Shown: positions 9,160-17,759, counted from the stretch's first letter. The stretch is DNA of 64,000 nt from JAHRAW01 sp965243285 (GCA_965243285.1 OZ251537.1:2170001-2234000), one strand, 5' to 3'. Numbers and translations: made by a program. Notes: generated from the sequence alone by a model not told the origin.

Positions 9160-9552
9160 GGATTTATATATCTAAATCTGCACGGTGGCTTTGGCTTTTG
9201 GCTTTGGCTTTTGGCTTTGCTTTTGATGTTGCTGTTGCTGTTGCTGTTGGCTGTTGCTGTTGGCTTTTTATGTTGCTTTGGCTTTGGCTTTTCGCTTTAG
9301 ACTTGGCTTTTGGCTTTTGGCTTTTGGTTTTTACTTTTCCATCATTTGGGCTGATGGGTTAAAGATTTAAAGGCAAAAACAAAAAGACCAACATCAACAG
9401 CCCCCCCAACCAAATCAGGCGATAAAGCCGCCTGATTTGACTTCCCCCAGATTTGACTTCCCCCAGATGAAGCAAGGGGGGGAGTAAAACGTTAAAAACC
9501 AAACCCAAACCCAAACCCAAACCCCACCGTGCAGATTTAGATATATAAATCC
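9160..9552. mobile_element. Composite repeat element with perfect 29-bp terminal inverted repeats
   Basis: The left end 9160-9188 (begins ggatttatatatctaaatct) is the exact reverse complement of the right end 9524-9552. Between them the plus strand is G/T-rich (ttggctttt, ttgctg units) up to about 9362, then switches to A/C-rich. A double-hairpin module on the minus strand lies at about 9405-9490: a C-run/G-run hairpin and an AAATCAGGCG/CGCCTGATTT hairpin. Part of the module (agatttgacttcccccag) is duplicated. No open frame of note and no obvious target duplication. It looks like a non-autonomous, MITE-like unit. Further copies of the end lie at 16582, 19620, 20285, 44639, 47697 and 51526. 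Confidence 0.8.
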
Positions 9553-9563
9553 CATAATAATGA

Positions 9564-10457
9564 TTAATGTGCGCGATAGTGTTCGCAGTTGTTGAAAAAT
9601 TCGCCGGTGCTGGCGGGCATGGGCACGCGGGCGTTTGCTATCCATACGATGATGTTTTTGCCGCTGTGCAGTAGGCGGATGCCGCGTTTTAGGTGGCGTT
9701 CTTGCTCGGGGCTGGCGTCGGGCGGAATGGGGGCGCGGTATTCGAGTAATTTTTCGCCATAGGCGACGAAAGCCGGCCAGACGCGATAATAATCCGCATC
9801 GCTGCGAAAAATCTCGCACTCCTCTTTGGCGGCCTCGATAAAATTATCCACCAACGGGCGCGCCGGCGCGAAACACGGGCGGCTGCACAAGGTTGCGCGC
9901 AAGGCGGCGCCGATTTGGTCGATGTCGCGCATGGCTTGGGCGATTTTTCGGTAGCGGCTGTGGTAATACTCGGCGATAGTCATGGTGAAGGCCTTGCCCG
10001 GCTCGCCCCATAATTCATCGATGCCCACTTCGCCGCTGCAATGTTTTACCTGGCCGCTTAAATTTTGCGCCTCGCTGAAGCAGTCGGCGCATTGGCGCAT
10101 CAATTTATTGTCCATGGTGATGCCGACGCCGCGTTCCTCTAGCTCGACGATGCTGGTGAAAATATCGGTGGCGCGATTGAACAGCGCCCCGGCTAACATG
10201 GCGGCGTTGACGCGTTTGCGATGCGGCTCGGTTTCGCGCTGCCATGCCGCTCGCGCCGCCTCGAGTTTTTCGCCGGGAGTGTTGATGCCGGCTTCGGTGT
10301 GGTGAAAGGCGCGTCGGGTGAGGGCATCGATTAAGTGTTTTTTGGCCGACCACGATTCCGGCGGCGGCTCATAACAGCGAATCCAATAGCCATCGTAAAA
10401 AACACGCAGCACGCCGGCGACATTTTTCAAGGCGCCGTTTTCGGGGGCAGTGGTCAT
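9564..10457 (-). CDS. Unrecognised 297-residue protein
   Basis: I do not recognise a family. The predicted protein is soluble, begins MTTAPENGALKNVAG, lacks a signal peptide or membrane segment, and is mostly alpha-helical in appearance with many Arg, Glu, Ala and Cys residues (CADCFSEAQ, KHCSGEVG, CSRPCF). Codon use and GC content match neighbouring real genes, no overlapping gene competes, and the frame is long, so it is likely real. The start ATG at 10457 has no strong Shine-Dalgarno site. It lies between the TolC-family gene (same strand, upstream, separated by a hairpin) and the composite repeat that starts 12 bp past its stop. No function is proposed. Confidence 0.7.
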   Translation of the reverse strand: MTTAPENGALKNVAGVLRVFYDGYWIRCYEPPPESWSAKKHLIDALTRRAFHHTEAGINTPGEKLEAARAAWQRETEPHRKRVNAAMLAGALFNRATDIFTSIVELEERGVGITMDNKLMRQCADCFSEAQNLSGQVKHCSGEVGIDELWGEPGKAFTMTIAEYYHSRYRKIAQAMRDIDQIGAALRATLCSRPCFAPARPLVDNFIEAAKEECEIFRSDADYYRVWPAFVAYGEKLLEYRAPIPPDASPEQERHLKRGIRLLHSGKNIIVWIANARVPMPASTGEFFNNCEHYRAH

Positions 10458-10670
10458 AACACAAACGCGTGGGGTGAGTCGGGGCGCATGGCGACATCAA
10501 CATGCGGATAACGAACCTATTACTGCCGCCATGGACATGAGCGGCGGGAAATAAAACCGCGAATGAAACTTGTGGGGGATTTGACTACGGGGAATGAACT
10601 AAGGCTGGAATTTAACGCCGGGCATTAACATGGCATTTACTGTCGAGATGGGGATGAAACCATCATTCAC

Positions 10671-10709
10671 AAACGCGCACCATAAACGCGCACCATAAAC
10701 GCGCGCCAT
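10671..10709. repeat. Three 13-bp tandem repeats
   Basis: The unit aaacgcgcaccat occurs three times head to tail (third copy with one change) in the 352-bp gap between the 297-residue gene and the TolC-family gene. The rest of the gap (10458-10670) shows no gene. Confidence 0.75.
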
Positions 10710-10723
10710 GAACGCAACAAATA

Positions 10724-10787
10724 AAGCCGCCGCCCATAGATGCGGGCAACCAGGCGGGCAATAGTATACCACGCCCGGCGGCGGCTT
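10724..10787 (-). terminator. Candidate terminator hairpin after the TolC-family gene
   Basis: An 11-bp perfect inverted repeat (aagccgccgcc / ggcggcggctt) with a loop of about 42 nt lies 23 bp past the stop of the minus-strand TolC-family gene. On the minus strand the 3' arm runs into TTTATTTG, a short T-rich tail. The long loop makes this less typical than a classical intrinsic terminator. Confidence 0.5.
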
Positions 10788-10809
10788 CGTGTCTAGACGA
10801 TGAATCGCA

Positions 10810-12375
10810 TCATAACAAGCAGTCCACCAAGCCGGTTTTGCATGGGGTGTCGATAAGGCGGTCCAGCAAGTTGTCGTACTCCAAACTATTGACCTGATAA
10901 TCGATGACATCATCGATGTGATTCAATTTCGCGGCGCGTTCTTCTTGATAGGCTTGCAGCAAATCGCGAAAGGAAGATTGGCCGCTTTGATAGTGGTCAT
11001 ACTCGATGCGCGTGCTGCGCTGCGCTGCGTCGATGGCGGCTAACAAGCGCGCTTCGTCCACGGTCAGCAAGGCGTTGAGCAATTGAATGTCGGCCAAAAT
11101 ATCTTGCTGCTTTTCGGCGTAACTTATCTCCAATCTACGCACGCCGAGTTGGGATTTTTTCAAATTGGCGCGGTTGGAAGTGTTGCCGCCGAGCGGATAA
11201 CTGAAGGTGATGCCGGCAAAGTACTCAGTTTCATCATCATCATAAAACGAGGTTTCGGTGGTATTGCCTTCATCCAGTCGCCGCTCGGCGCGCAATGCCA
11301 AATTCACCGCCGGCAAGCGTTGGTTTTGGAAATAGGCGATTTCGATTTCGCTGAGCGCTTGGTTCAAAGCGATGCGCCGCAAGGTGCGATTGTGCGCTTG
11401 CAAATACGCGCTCACATCGCCGTCGACGAAATCAACGCGCTTTTGCAAATCGAACTGCGGCGTGGCGGTGACGATGTGTTCATCATCCAACAACACCGCG
11501 AGGCGGCGCTTGATGGCCAGCAGTTTGGTTTGCGTGTCTTGGTTGTCGTCTTCGATTTGATAGATGGCGCTTTTTAAGATCGCCGCTTCGATGTCGTCGT
11601 GGGTGTCCAGACGGCGAAATTCATCTAACAAATGTCGATTGACGACGGCTTGGCGCTGATACAAAACCCAGGCCAGATAATCGTTCATGCGGTCGTTCAC
11701 GAAATCCTCTTTGGTCTCATAAAACAACAATTGTTGGCGCTTGAAATCGATGATGTCGCGGTGGTGGGTTTTCAGCGATGCGGCATTGCTGTCGTGCTTT
11801 AGCAGCGGATATTTGAACTGCACATAGGCATCGGTTTCGCGCTTGTGGAGGGCGCGTTCGCCTTTGTAATAACCAGCCCCGACGCGGCTGTTTCTGTCGC
11901 GTTTATAGCGGGTTTGGCGGCTTTCGTCGCGGCCGTGGCTGAGGCCGAAAGTCACGCTGGCGGGGTTGGACAAGAAGCGTTTTTCCACATCCAAATCCAC
12001 CCCCCAGGGCGCGGTTTTGGTGGTTTTGCTGTAGGTGGAGACGGAACGACCGCGGCCGTCTTGGCGGTCATCGCGGTGGCGATAGCCGGCATCGGCCGAT
12101 AACTCGGCTTTCCAGTCGGCATAATTGTCGCGACTGGCGTTGAGTTCGATGTGCTTGATGTCCAAGCCGATGCGCGCCTCTTCGAGCAGTTTGTCTTGCG
12201 CCAGTACTTTATCGAGAAACTCGGCCTCGGTGAGGGCGAAGGCCGGGGCGATGGCGAGGGCGGCGAAAACAGCGCCGTAGGTCAACGCCGATGCGAGCCG
12301 GCGGGCGCCATGATGCGCATGGGTAAGCGGCGCATTTGTGCCTGGTGTGGCGCAGTGGGGTCTTGAAGTTGGCAT
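10810..12375 (-). CDS. TolC-family outer-membrane efflux protein
   Basis: Probable trimeric outer-membrane channel of the TolC/OEP family, which carries efflux or type I secretion substrates across the outer membrane. After a basic n-region and hydrophobic segment (YGAVFAALAIAPAFA) come two long alpha-helical stretches with internal similarity: residues DKLLEEARIGLDIKHIE early and ALNQALSEIEIAYFQN late, then SQLGVRRLEISYAEK and YQSGQSSFRDLLQAYQEE near the end, typical of the family's repeated hairpins. The start at 12375 is preceded by GGAGG 7 bp upstream. A second in-frame ATG at 12456 also has GGAGG, 8 bp upstream, and would add 27 Ser/Arg/Thr-rich residues from a short tandem duplication. 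No inner-membrane pump or adaptor gene lies adjacent, so the partner system is unknown. Confidence 0.85.
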   Translation of the reverse strand: MPTSRPHCATPGTNAPLTHAHHGARRLASALTYGAVFAALAIAPAFALTEAEFLDKVLAQDKLLEEARIGLDIKHIELNASRDNYADWKAELSADAGYRHRDDRQDGRGRSVSTYSKTTKTAPWGVDLDVEKRFLSNPASVTFGLSHGRDESRQTRYKRDRNSRVGAGYYKGERALHKRETDAYVQFKYPLLKHDSNAASLKTHHRDIIDFKRQQLLFYETKEDFVNDRMNDYLAWVLYQRQAVVNRHLLDEFRRLDTHDDIEAAILKSAIYQIEDDNQDTQTKLLAIKRRLAVLLDDEHIVTATPQFDLQKRVDFVDGDVSAYLQAHNRTLRRIALNQALSEIEIAYFQNQRLPAVNLALRAERRLDEGNTTETSFYDDDETEYFAGITFSYPLGGNTSNRANLKKSQLGVRRLEISYAEKQQDILADIQLLNALLTVDEARLLAAIDAAQRSTRIEYDHYQSGQSSFRDLLQAYQEERAAKLNHIDDVIDYQVNSLEYDNLLDRLIDTPCKTGLVDCLL

Positions 12376-12548
12376 TGAAATCCTCCGTGATGTGGTGCGT
12401 GAAATCGTCCGTGATGTCGCCCTTGAAACCATGCTCGAAACAAATGTCGTAGACATTTTTCTACCCTCCGTAGTAAAAAAAATGAATGTAGCATATTAAA
12501 TGGGCCTTGCAATAGTTTAATGCGTATAAATATTTATCTGCTCAGGTA

Positions 12549-12576
12549 CATACTCATGTACATGCACATGAGTATG
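12549..12576. terminator. Perfect inverted repeat just past the aminotransferase stop
   Basis: Eleven-bp arms catactcatgt / acatgagtatg with a 6-nt spacer, 12 bp beyond the minus-strand aminotransferase stop codon. There is no T-run after it, so it could equally be an operator for the TolC-family gene that begins downstream. The remaining spacer holds no gene. Confidence 0.45.
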
Positions 12577-12588
12577 CCGCGCCCGACC

Positions 12589-13953
12589 TCAACCATATTG
12601 TCGATAAGTTTGTTCGATGCTGTGCCACGCTTTGGCGATGAATTCATCTATTTCATCGCTTTGAATGATGAGCGGCGGCGCGAACACCATGGTGTCGCCG
12701 ACGGCGCGCATGACTAAGCCATTGGCGAAGCACGCATCGCGACAATGCGCGCCGATGGCGAGGTCGGCGGCATAACGCTGCGGCGTTTTATCAGCCACCA
12801 ACTCGATAGCGCCGATGAAGCCGCGCACCCGCACCTCGCCCACCATGGGGTGCGCGGTTAAGGTTTGCAGGCGCGCCGCCAAATAGTCCATAGTGGTGGC
12901 GCGCGCGGTTTCGATGATGCGTTCATCGCGCAGAATCTGGATGTTTTTCAAGGCCACCGCGCACGCTACCGGATGCCCGGAATAGGTGTAGCCATGGCTG
13001 AATTCGGCATCATGGCTGGCCAGCGCCGCAGCCACGCGCGCCCCCACCATCACCGCGCTGATGGGCTGGTAGCCGGACGATAAACCCTTCGCCAAGGTCA
13101 TTAAATCGCCGCCAATATCGAGCGCCTGGCAGCCGAACCACTCACCAGTGCGCCCAAAGCCGCAAATCACTTCATCGACAATCAATAACAGGTCGTATTT
13201 TTGGCAAATGCGCTGAATTTCCGGCCAATAGGTGGGCGGCGGGATGATGACGCCGCCGGCGCCTTGAATCGGCTCGGCGATGAAGGCGGCCACGCGGTCG
13301 GCGCCGAGCGCGACAATTTTATCCTCCAACGCGGCCGCGGTTTTCAGCCCGAATTCATCGGCCGATAACTCGCCGCCGGCGCATTGGGCGGCGAAATAAT
13401 AGGGCTCATCGATATGCGCGATATCGGCGATGGGCAGCCCGCCTTGAGCGTGCATGGCGGCCATGCCGCCGAGGCTGGCGCCGGCCATGGTGCTGCCGTG
13501 ATAGGCGTTGCGGCGGCTGATAATCACTTGCCGCTGCGGCTGCCCCAAAATGTGCCAGTAATGCCGCGCCAGGCGCACGATGGTGTCATTGGCGTCCGAG
13601 CCGCTGCAGCCAAAAAAGGCGTGTTGGTATTGCGGCGGGGTGATTTCCGCCAGCGTTGCCGCTAATGCTACCGTCGGCTGCGGCGCGGTCTGAAAAAAAG
13701 AGTTGTAATAGGGCATGCGCTGCATCTGCTGCTGGGCGACGGCGGCCAATTCATGCCGCCCATAGCCGATATTCACGCACCATAATCCCGACATCGCATC
13801 CAAATATCGCTTGCCCTCGGAGTCATATATATAGACCCCGGCCGCGTCGGTGATGATCCGCGCCTGGGATTCGCGCATGCGAAGATGGTTGGTGAATGGA
13901 TGCACATGGTGGTCGCGGTCGAAGGCGCGCAACTGAGCGGTGTCGGCTTGCAT
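12589..13953 (-). CDS. spuC: Putrescine-pyruvate type class III aminotransferase
   Basis: PLP-dependent class III omega-aminotransferase, most like Pseudomonas SpuC, which transfers the amino group of putrescine to pyruvate. The N-terminal pattern (FDRDHHVHPFTNH, YIYDSEGKRYLDAMSGLWCVNIGYG) matches that subfamily closely. Cofactor-site features are NAYHGST, EPIQGAGGVIIPP, IVDEVICGFGRTG and the Schiff-base lysine Lys289 in MTLAKGLSSGYQP. At 454 residues the length is normal. It is the last gene of the polyamine transporter run, 70 bp after the potC-like permease, which supports a polyamine substrate. An array of 10-bp repeats fills that spacer. Substrate could instead be another diamine or beta-alanine. 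Confidence 0.9.
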   Translation of the reverse strand: MQADTAQLRAFDRDHHVHPFTNHLRMRESQARIITDAAGVYIYDSEGKRYLDAMSGLWCVNIGYGRHELAAVAQQQMQRMPYYNSFFQTAPQPTVALAATLAEITPPQYQHAFFGCSGSDANDTIVRLARHYWHILGQPQRQVIISRRNAYHGSTMAGASLGGMAAMHAQGGLPIADIAHIDEPYYFAAQCAGGELSADEFGLKTAAALEDKIVALGADRVAAFIAEPIQGAGGVIIPPPTYWPEIQRICQKYDLLLIVDEVICGFGRTGEWFGCQALDIGGDLMTLAKGLSSGYQPISAVMVGARVAAALASHDAEFSHGYTYSGHPVACAVALKNIQILRDERIIETARATTMDYLAARLQTLTAHPMVGEVRVRGFIGAIELVADKTPQRYAADLAIGAHCRDACFANGLVMRAVGDTMVFAPPLIIQSDEIDEFIAKAWHSIEQTYRQYG

Positions 13954-13970
13954 GGTGAAAATGGGGCGAG

Positions 13971-14022
13971 TTTTTACGGATTTGTACGGATTTGTACGGA
14001 TTTGTACGGATTTGTACGGAAT
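13971..14022. repeat. 10-bp direct repeats upstream of spuC
   Basis: Five consecutive copies of tttgtacgga (first slightly different), period exactly 10 bp, fill most of the 70-bp potC-spuC spacer. Repeats at one helical turn place each copy on the same DNA face. Confidence 0.8.
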
Positions 14023-14023
14023 T

Positions 14024-14872
14024 TTACTGGTCCTTATCGGCCGACCGGCCGAATACTTGGGCGATGACCAGCGCCGCCGAGGAGATGATGATCATGACCG
14101 TGGAAATGGCGGCGATGGTGGGGTCGATTTGGTCGCGCAGGGCGAGAAACATGCTGCGGGTGATGGTGGACAGATGGCTGCCGGAGATAAATAGGGCGAC
14201 GATGACTTCGTCGAAGGACACGATGAAGGCGAGCAAGGCGGCGGTGACTACGGAAAAGCGAATTTGCGGCAGGGTGATGGTGGCAAAAGCGCGCAGCCGC
14301 GAGGCGCCGAGGCTGCGGGCGACGCGCTCTTGATTCATATCAAAACCGCGCAAGCCGGCGCTGATAACCAGCAGCGACATTGGCAGCGCCAGCGCCGAAT
14401 GCGCCAATACCAGCCCCAGCAGCGTGTTGTTTAAATTGAAGCGGGCATAGGCGAAAAACACGCCGATGGCGATCAAAATGACCGGCACCATCATGGGCGT
14501 GAGCAGCAAAATAAACACATAACGCGCCGCTTTCAGACGCGCCGTGTACAGCCCGTAGGCGGCCAAAGTGGCCATGGGCGTGGTTACCATGACGGTCAGC
14601 GCCGCGGCCTTCACCGACACCCAAGTGGCGGTCATCCACTGCGCTGAGCCGAAGTAATTTTCATACCATCGCCATGACCAGTTAGCCGGCGGAAACTCCA
14701 GATATTGCGAATTCGAAAACGACATGGGGATGACGATTAAGGTGGGGATGATCAAAAACACCATGATCAAGCCGGCGACCACATACAGCCACAAGCGGCC
14801 GCCGTGGGTGATTTGCGTATCGCACGCCGGGCGCGCCAGCCAGTTGTCGCGCATCCAGTTGCCGCGCATCAA
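14024..14872 (-). CDS. potC: Polyamine ABC transporter permease, PotC/PotI-like
   Basis: Inner-membrane permease of a spermidine/putrescine-type ABC importer. The 282 residues hold about six hydrophobic segments, starting with LWLYVVAGLIMVFLIIPTLIVIPMSF. The EAA-type cytoplasmic loop that docks the ATPase reads RVARSLGASRLRAFATITLP. The family feature SFDEVIVALFISG is present. Its start overlaps the stop of the upstream permease by 4 bp (ATGA), so the two are translationally coupled. Substrate specificity between putrescine and spermidine cannot be read from the permease; the adjacent aminotransferase suggests putrescine. Confidence 0.93.
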   Translation of the reverse strand: MMRGNWMRDNWLARPACDTQITHGGRLWLYVVAGLIMVFLIIPTLIVIPMSFSNSQYLEFPPANWSWRWYENYFGSAQWMTATWVSVKAAALTVMVTTPMATLAAYGLYTARLKAARYVFILLLTPMMVPVILIAIGVFFAYARFNLNNTLLGLVLAHSALALPMSLLVISAGLRGFDMNQERVARSLGASRLRAFATITLPQIRFSVVTAALLAFIVSFDEVIVALFISGSHLSTITRSMFLALRDQIDPTIAAISTVMIIISSAALVIAQVFGRSADKDQ

Positions 14873-15783
14873 TCCGGCCCGCCGATGGCGCGGTCGAGCC
14901 GCAGTAGTTTGTGGGCGATGGCGAGGGTTAGCAATGTGAGCGCCAACAACACCACGCCCAACGCGCTGGCGGTGCCGAAATTATAAAAGAGGTCGATTAA
15001 GGTTTCGATTTTCATCGATACCATGATGATTTTGCCGCCGCCGAGCACCGCCGGGGTGACAAAAAAGCCGAGGCACAGCACGAAAACGATGATCACCCCG
15101 GCGAACAATCCGGGCAGCGACAACGGCAAGAACACATGCCAAAAAGCGCGTCGCGGGGTCGCCCCGAGATTGGCGGCGGCTTTTAGATAATCCACCTCAA
15201 TCGCCTTCATCGAGGCGTATAGCGGCAGCACCAAAAAGGGCAGCATGATATGCGCCATGCCGATGAGCGTGCCGCTTAAGTTATGCGCCAGGCGTAGCGG
15301 CGCGTCCCATAGCCCCAAATCTTGCCCCCACTGATTGATCAGCCCCTTGCGCTGCAGCACCACCAGCCAGGCGTAGGTGCGCACCAGCAAGGAAGTCCAA
15401 AAGGGCAGCAGCACCGCCATCATCCCCAAGGCCGCCCAGCGACGCGGCAATTGGGCCAGAAAATACGCCAACGGATAGCCCAGCAACACGCACAGCCCGG
15501 TGGTCATAAAACTTACCCGAAAGGTGGTGACGAAAATGCGAGTGTAGGATTTACTGGCCAACATGCGGCTGTAATTGCTGAGCGACAGCGCGCCTTGATC
15601 ATCGAACAACGACAGCCAGAACAGCCACCCCACCGGCGCCACGATGAGCGCCAGCACCAGCAAGATGGCCGGCAGCGAGAGGCCAAACAGCACCCATTTT
15701 TCGCGCCGTTCATCGCGCAGCAGGCCGGCTAGATTCGGCTGGGCGAGGTCGGTGGCGGGGGGATGGGTCGGTACGGCGGTCAT
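14869..15783 (-). CDS. potB: Polyamine ABC transporter permease, PotB/PotH-like
   Basis: Second inner-membrane permease of the same importer, 304 residues. The first membrane segment is LFGLSLPAILLVLALIVAPVGWLFW, followed by five more. The ATPase-docking loop is YLKAAANLGATPRRAFWHVFLPLSLPG, and the PotB signature around LLPFWTSLLVRTYAWLVVLQRKG is clear. The gene overlaps potC by 4 bp. Upstream lies an 827-bp block of repeat elements that separates it from the potA-like ATPase gene, although all are on the same strand, so the ancestral operon seems to have been split by insertions. Confidence 0.93.
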   Translation of the reverse strand: MTAVPTHPPATDLAQPNLAGLLRDERREKWVLFGLSLPAILLVLALIVAPVGWLFWLSLFDDQGALSLSNYSRMLASKSYTRIFVTTFRVSFMTTGLCVLLGYPLAYFLAQLPRRWAALGMMAVLLPFWTSLLVRTYAWLVVLQRKGLINQWGQDLGLWDAPLRLAHNLSGTLIGMAHIMLPFLVLPLYASMKAIEVDYLKAAANLGATPRRAFWHVFLPLSLPGLFAGVIIVFVLCLGFFVTPAVLGGGKIIMVSMKIETLIDLFYNFGTASALGVVLLALTLLTLAIAHKLLRLDRAIGGPD

Positions 15784-15937
15784 GGTCGGCGTCGCGTCAG
15801 CGGCGACATATATATGGCGGTTTTCGCTGGGCCGGGAGAAACTGCGGGGGCATGGGTTTAATGTTGGTTTAATTCTGGACCTAATTTTTTTGGGGGGTAT
15901 AGTTCTAAAGCTGCAGTTTGATTGGCGTTTTTTTTTT

Positions 15938-16116
15938 GGGAATTATATACTTGTAGACCCAAGCCTTATTTCACGCTGATTTTATAGCGTTGCGTGAAGT
16001 ATGTTTTGTTAGGGTTTTTATGGGGTTTTTATGGGGTTTTTAGGGGGGGGTTGGGGGGTTTGGGGGGTAATGCAAGCGGTTTTTTTATTGTTGGGGTCTA
16101 CAACCATATAATTCCC
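15938..16116. mobile_element. 179-bp MITE-like element with ~23-bp imperfect terminal inverted repeats
   Basis: The left end gggaattatatacttgtaga and right end (reverse complement gggaattatatggttgtaga) match except at two bases. The interior includes tttcacgctgattttatagcgttgcgtgaag and a run of G and T. A second copy, also flanked by inverted ends, lies at 47544-47686, with near-identical left half. No coding capacity. Immediately left (15893-15935) is a degenerate copy of the other terminal repeat (ctgcagtttgattggcg). Confidence 0.8.
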
Positions 16117-16610
16117 TTTGATGTTGCCTTTTGATATTTGCTTTTGATATTGCCTTTAACTTACTCCACCGCGTACGCGGGGGAGTCAAAACGAGCGGCT
16201 TTTTGCTCGTTTTGGTGGGGGTTCTGTGGTTGCTTTTGACTTGCCTTTGATTTGCCTTTGACTTGCCTTTGACTTTGATGTTGCTGTTGCTTTTTGCTTT
16301 TGGCTTTTGGCTTTGGCTTTTGATTTGGCTTTTGGCTTTTGCTTTTAACGTTTAACTCCCCCCCGTGCCTCATCTGGGGGGAGTTAAATCAGGCGGCTTT
16401 ATCGCATGATTTGGTGGGGGGCTGTTGATGTTGGTCTTTTTGTTTTTGTCTTTAAATCTTCAACTTATTAGCATTAATGAGGGGGAAGGTAAAAAGCAAA
16501 AGCGAAGTCAAAAGCCAAGTCAAAAACCAAGTCAAAAGCGAAAAGCAAAAGCCAAAAGCGAAAAGCCCAAAAGCCCAAAAGCCACCGTGCAGATTTAGAT
16601 ATATAAAACC
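16117..16610. mobile_element. Composite repeat block with two double-hairpin modules
   Basis: Begins right after the 179-bp element. It holds a module at about 16159-16222 (hairpin ccgcgtacgcgg, then AAAACGAGC/GCTCGTTTT at 16188-16213), a G/T-rich array, a second module at about 16350-16425 (C-run/G-run hairpin, then AAATCAGGCG...), a switch to A/C-rich units at about 16490, and the 29-bp terminal repeat in inverted orientation at 16582-16610, which abuts the potA stop codon. The matching left end is only recognisable as a degenerate copy near 15893-15935. No gene. Confidence 0.75.
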
Positions 16611-17750
16611 CTAAATTTTGTCGGCGATTAGCATGGTGTCATCGGCGTGCAAGCCGAGGGTTACGGGGCTGCCGGGCTGCGGCGCTGTGGCTAGAAATTG
16701 ACGCTGGCTGACGCTGCGCACCGTGACTTGTGCGCCGTCGTCCAGGGTCACATAGGTGATGAAACTTTCGCCTTGGTAAACCACCTCGCGCACCGTGCCG
16801 CTGAAGCGGTTGTAGCCGTCATCAGCGGCGGCGGCGGTTAGCAGAATCAAGCGTTCCGGGCGTAGCATCAACCACGCCCCGCGCGCCGGGGTTTTATCCG
16901 CCAGTCGCAACGCCATATCGCCATAATGCGCCCGCCCATCCACATACCGCACCGGCAACAAGGTGGATTCGCCGATGAAATTGGCCACGAACGGCGTCGC
17001 CGGGCGCTCGTACAGGGCGCGCGGGGTATCCAATTGCACCAATTTGCCGTGATTGATGACGGCGATGCGGTCCGACATGGTCAGGGCTTCGCGCTGGTCA
17101 TGGGTGACATACACGGTGGTGATGCCGAGTTGGTCGTGCAAGCGCCGCAGTTCGATTTGCATGTGTTCGCGCAGTTTTTTGTCTAACGCCGACAGCGGTT
17201 CGTCCATCAGCAGTATGCGCGGCTCGAAAACGATGGCGCGCGCCAGGGCGACGCGTTGTTTTTGCCCGCCGGAGAGTTGGGTGATGCGCCGCCCGCCGTA
17301 GCCAGCCAATTGCACCGTGTCCAGCACGCGGTCGACGCGCGCTGCGATGTCGGCGCGCGCCACGCCGCGCAATTTCAGCGGAAAACCGATGTTGCCGGCC
17401 ACAGTCATGTGCGGAAACAGCGCGTAATTCTGAAACACCATGCCCACCTCGCGTTGGTGCGGCGGCACACGCGTCACCTCGCGGTCGCCAAAGCGCAGCG
17501 CGCCGAAATCCGGCCGCGTAAACCCCGCCAACACCATCAACAAGGTGGTTTTGCCCGACCCCGACGGCCCCAGCAAGGTAAGGAACTCGCCACTTTTCAC
17601 CTCGAGGTCGACATGATCCAAAGCCCGCACCGCGCCATAGGTTTTAGTCGCCGCCCGAATGTGAATGGGCAGCGCAGTGGCGGCATTCATAACCGGATTG
17701 GTGGTGGAATGGACGCCGTGGATGACATGTTTACGGGGGTTGGTTTCCAC
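16611..17750 (-). CDS. potA: Polyamine ABC transporter ATPase, PotA/PotG-like
   Basis: ATP-binding subunit of the polyamine importer, 379 residues. Walker A is GPSGSGKTT, the Q-loop is VFQNYALFPHMTV, the signature is LSGGQKQRVALARA, Walker B is RILLMDEPLSALD and the switch histidine follows in VYVTHDQREAL. After about residue 260 comes the TOBE-type regulatory domain (MLRPERLILL...FSGTVREVVYQGESF). The longest frame starts with GTG at 17750; an internal ATG at 17690 is nearer the usual family N-terminus. Neither has a strong Shine-Dalgarno site. The terminal repeat of a composite element touches the stop codon. The gene sits between the binding-protein gene and the permeases. Confidence 0.93.
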   Translation of the reverse strand: METNPRKHVIHGVHSTTNPVMNAATALPIHIRAATKTYGAVRALDHVDLEVKSGEFLTLLGPSGSGKTTLLMVLAGFTRPDFGALRFGDREVTRVPPHQREVGMVFQNYALFPHMTVAGNIGFPLKLRGVARADIAARVDRVLDTVQLAGYGGRRITQLSGGQKQRVALARAIVFEPRILLMDEPLSALDKKLREHMQIELRRLHDQLGITTVYVTHDQREALTMSDRIAVINHGKLVQLDTPRALYERPATPFVANFIGESTLLPVRYVDGRAHYGDMALRLADKTPARGAWLMLRPERLILLTAAAADDGYNRFSGTVREVVYQGESFITYVTLDDGAQVTVRSVSQRQFLATAPQPGSPVTLGLHADDTMLIADKI

Positions 17751-17759
17751 TAGCGCTTG

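Noticed and set aside
10599..10913. 104-codon minus-strand frame at the end of the TolC-family gene
   Set aside because: Overlaps the C-terminal coding region of the TolC-family gene in another frame and includes the hairpin and 13-bp repeats.
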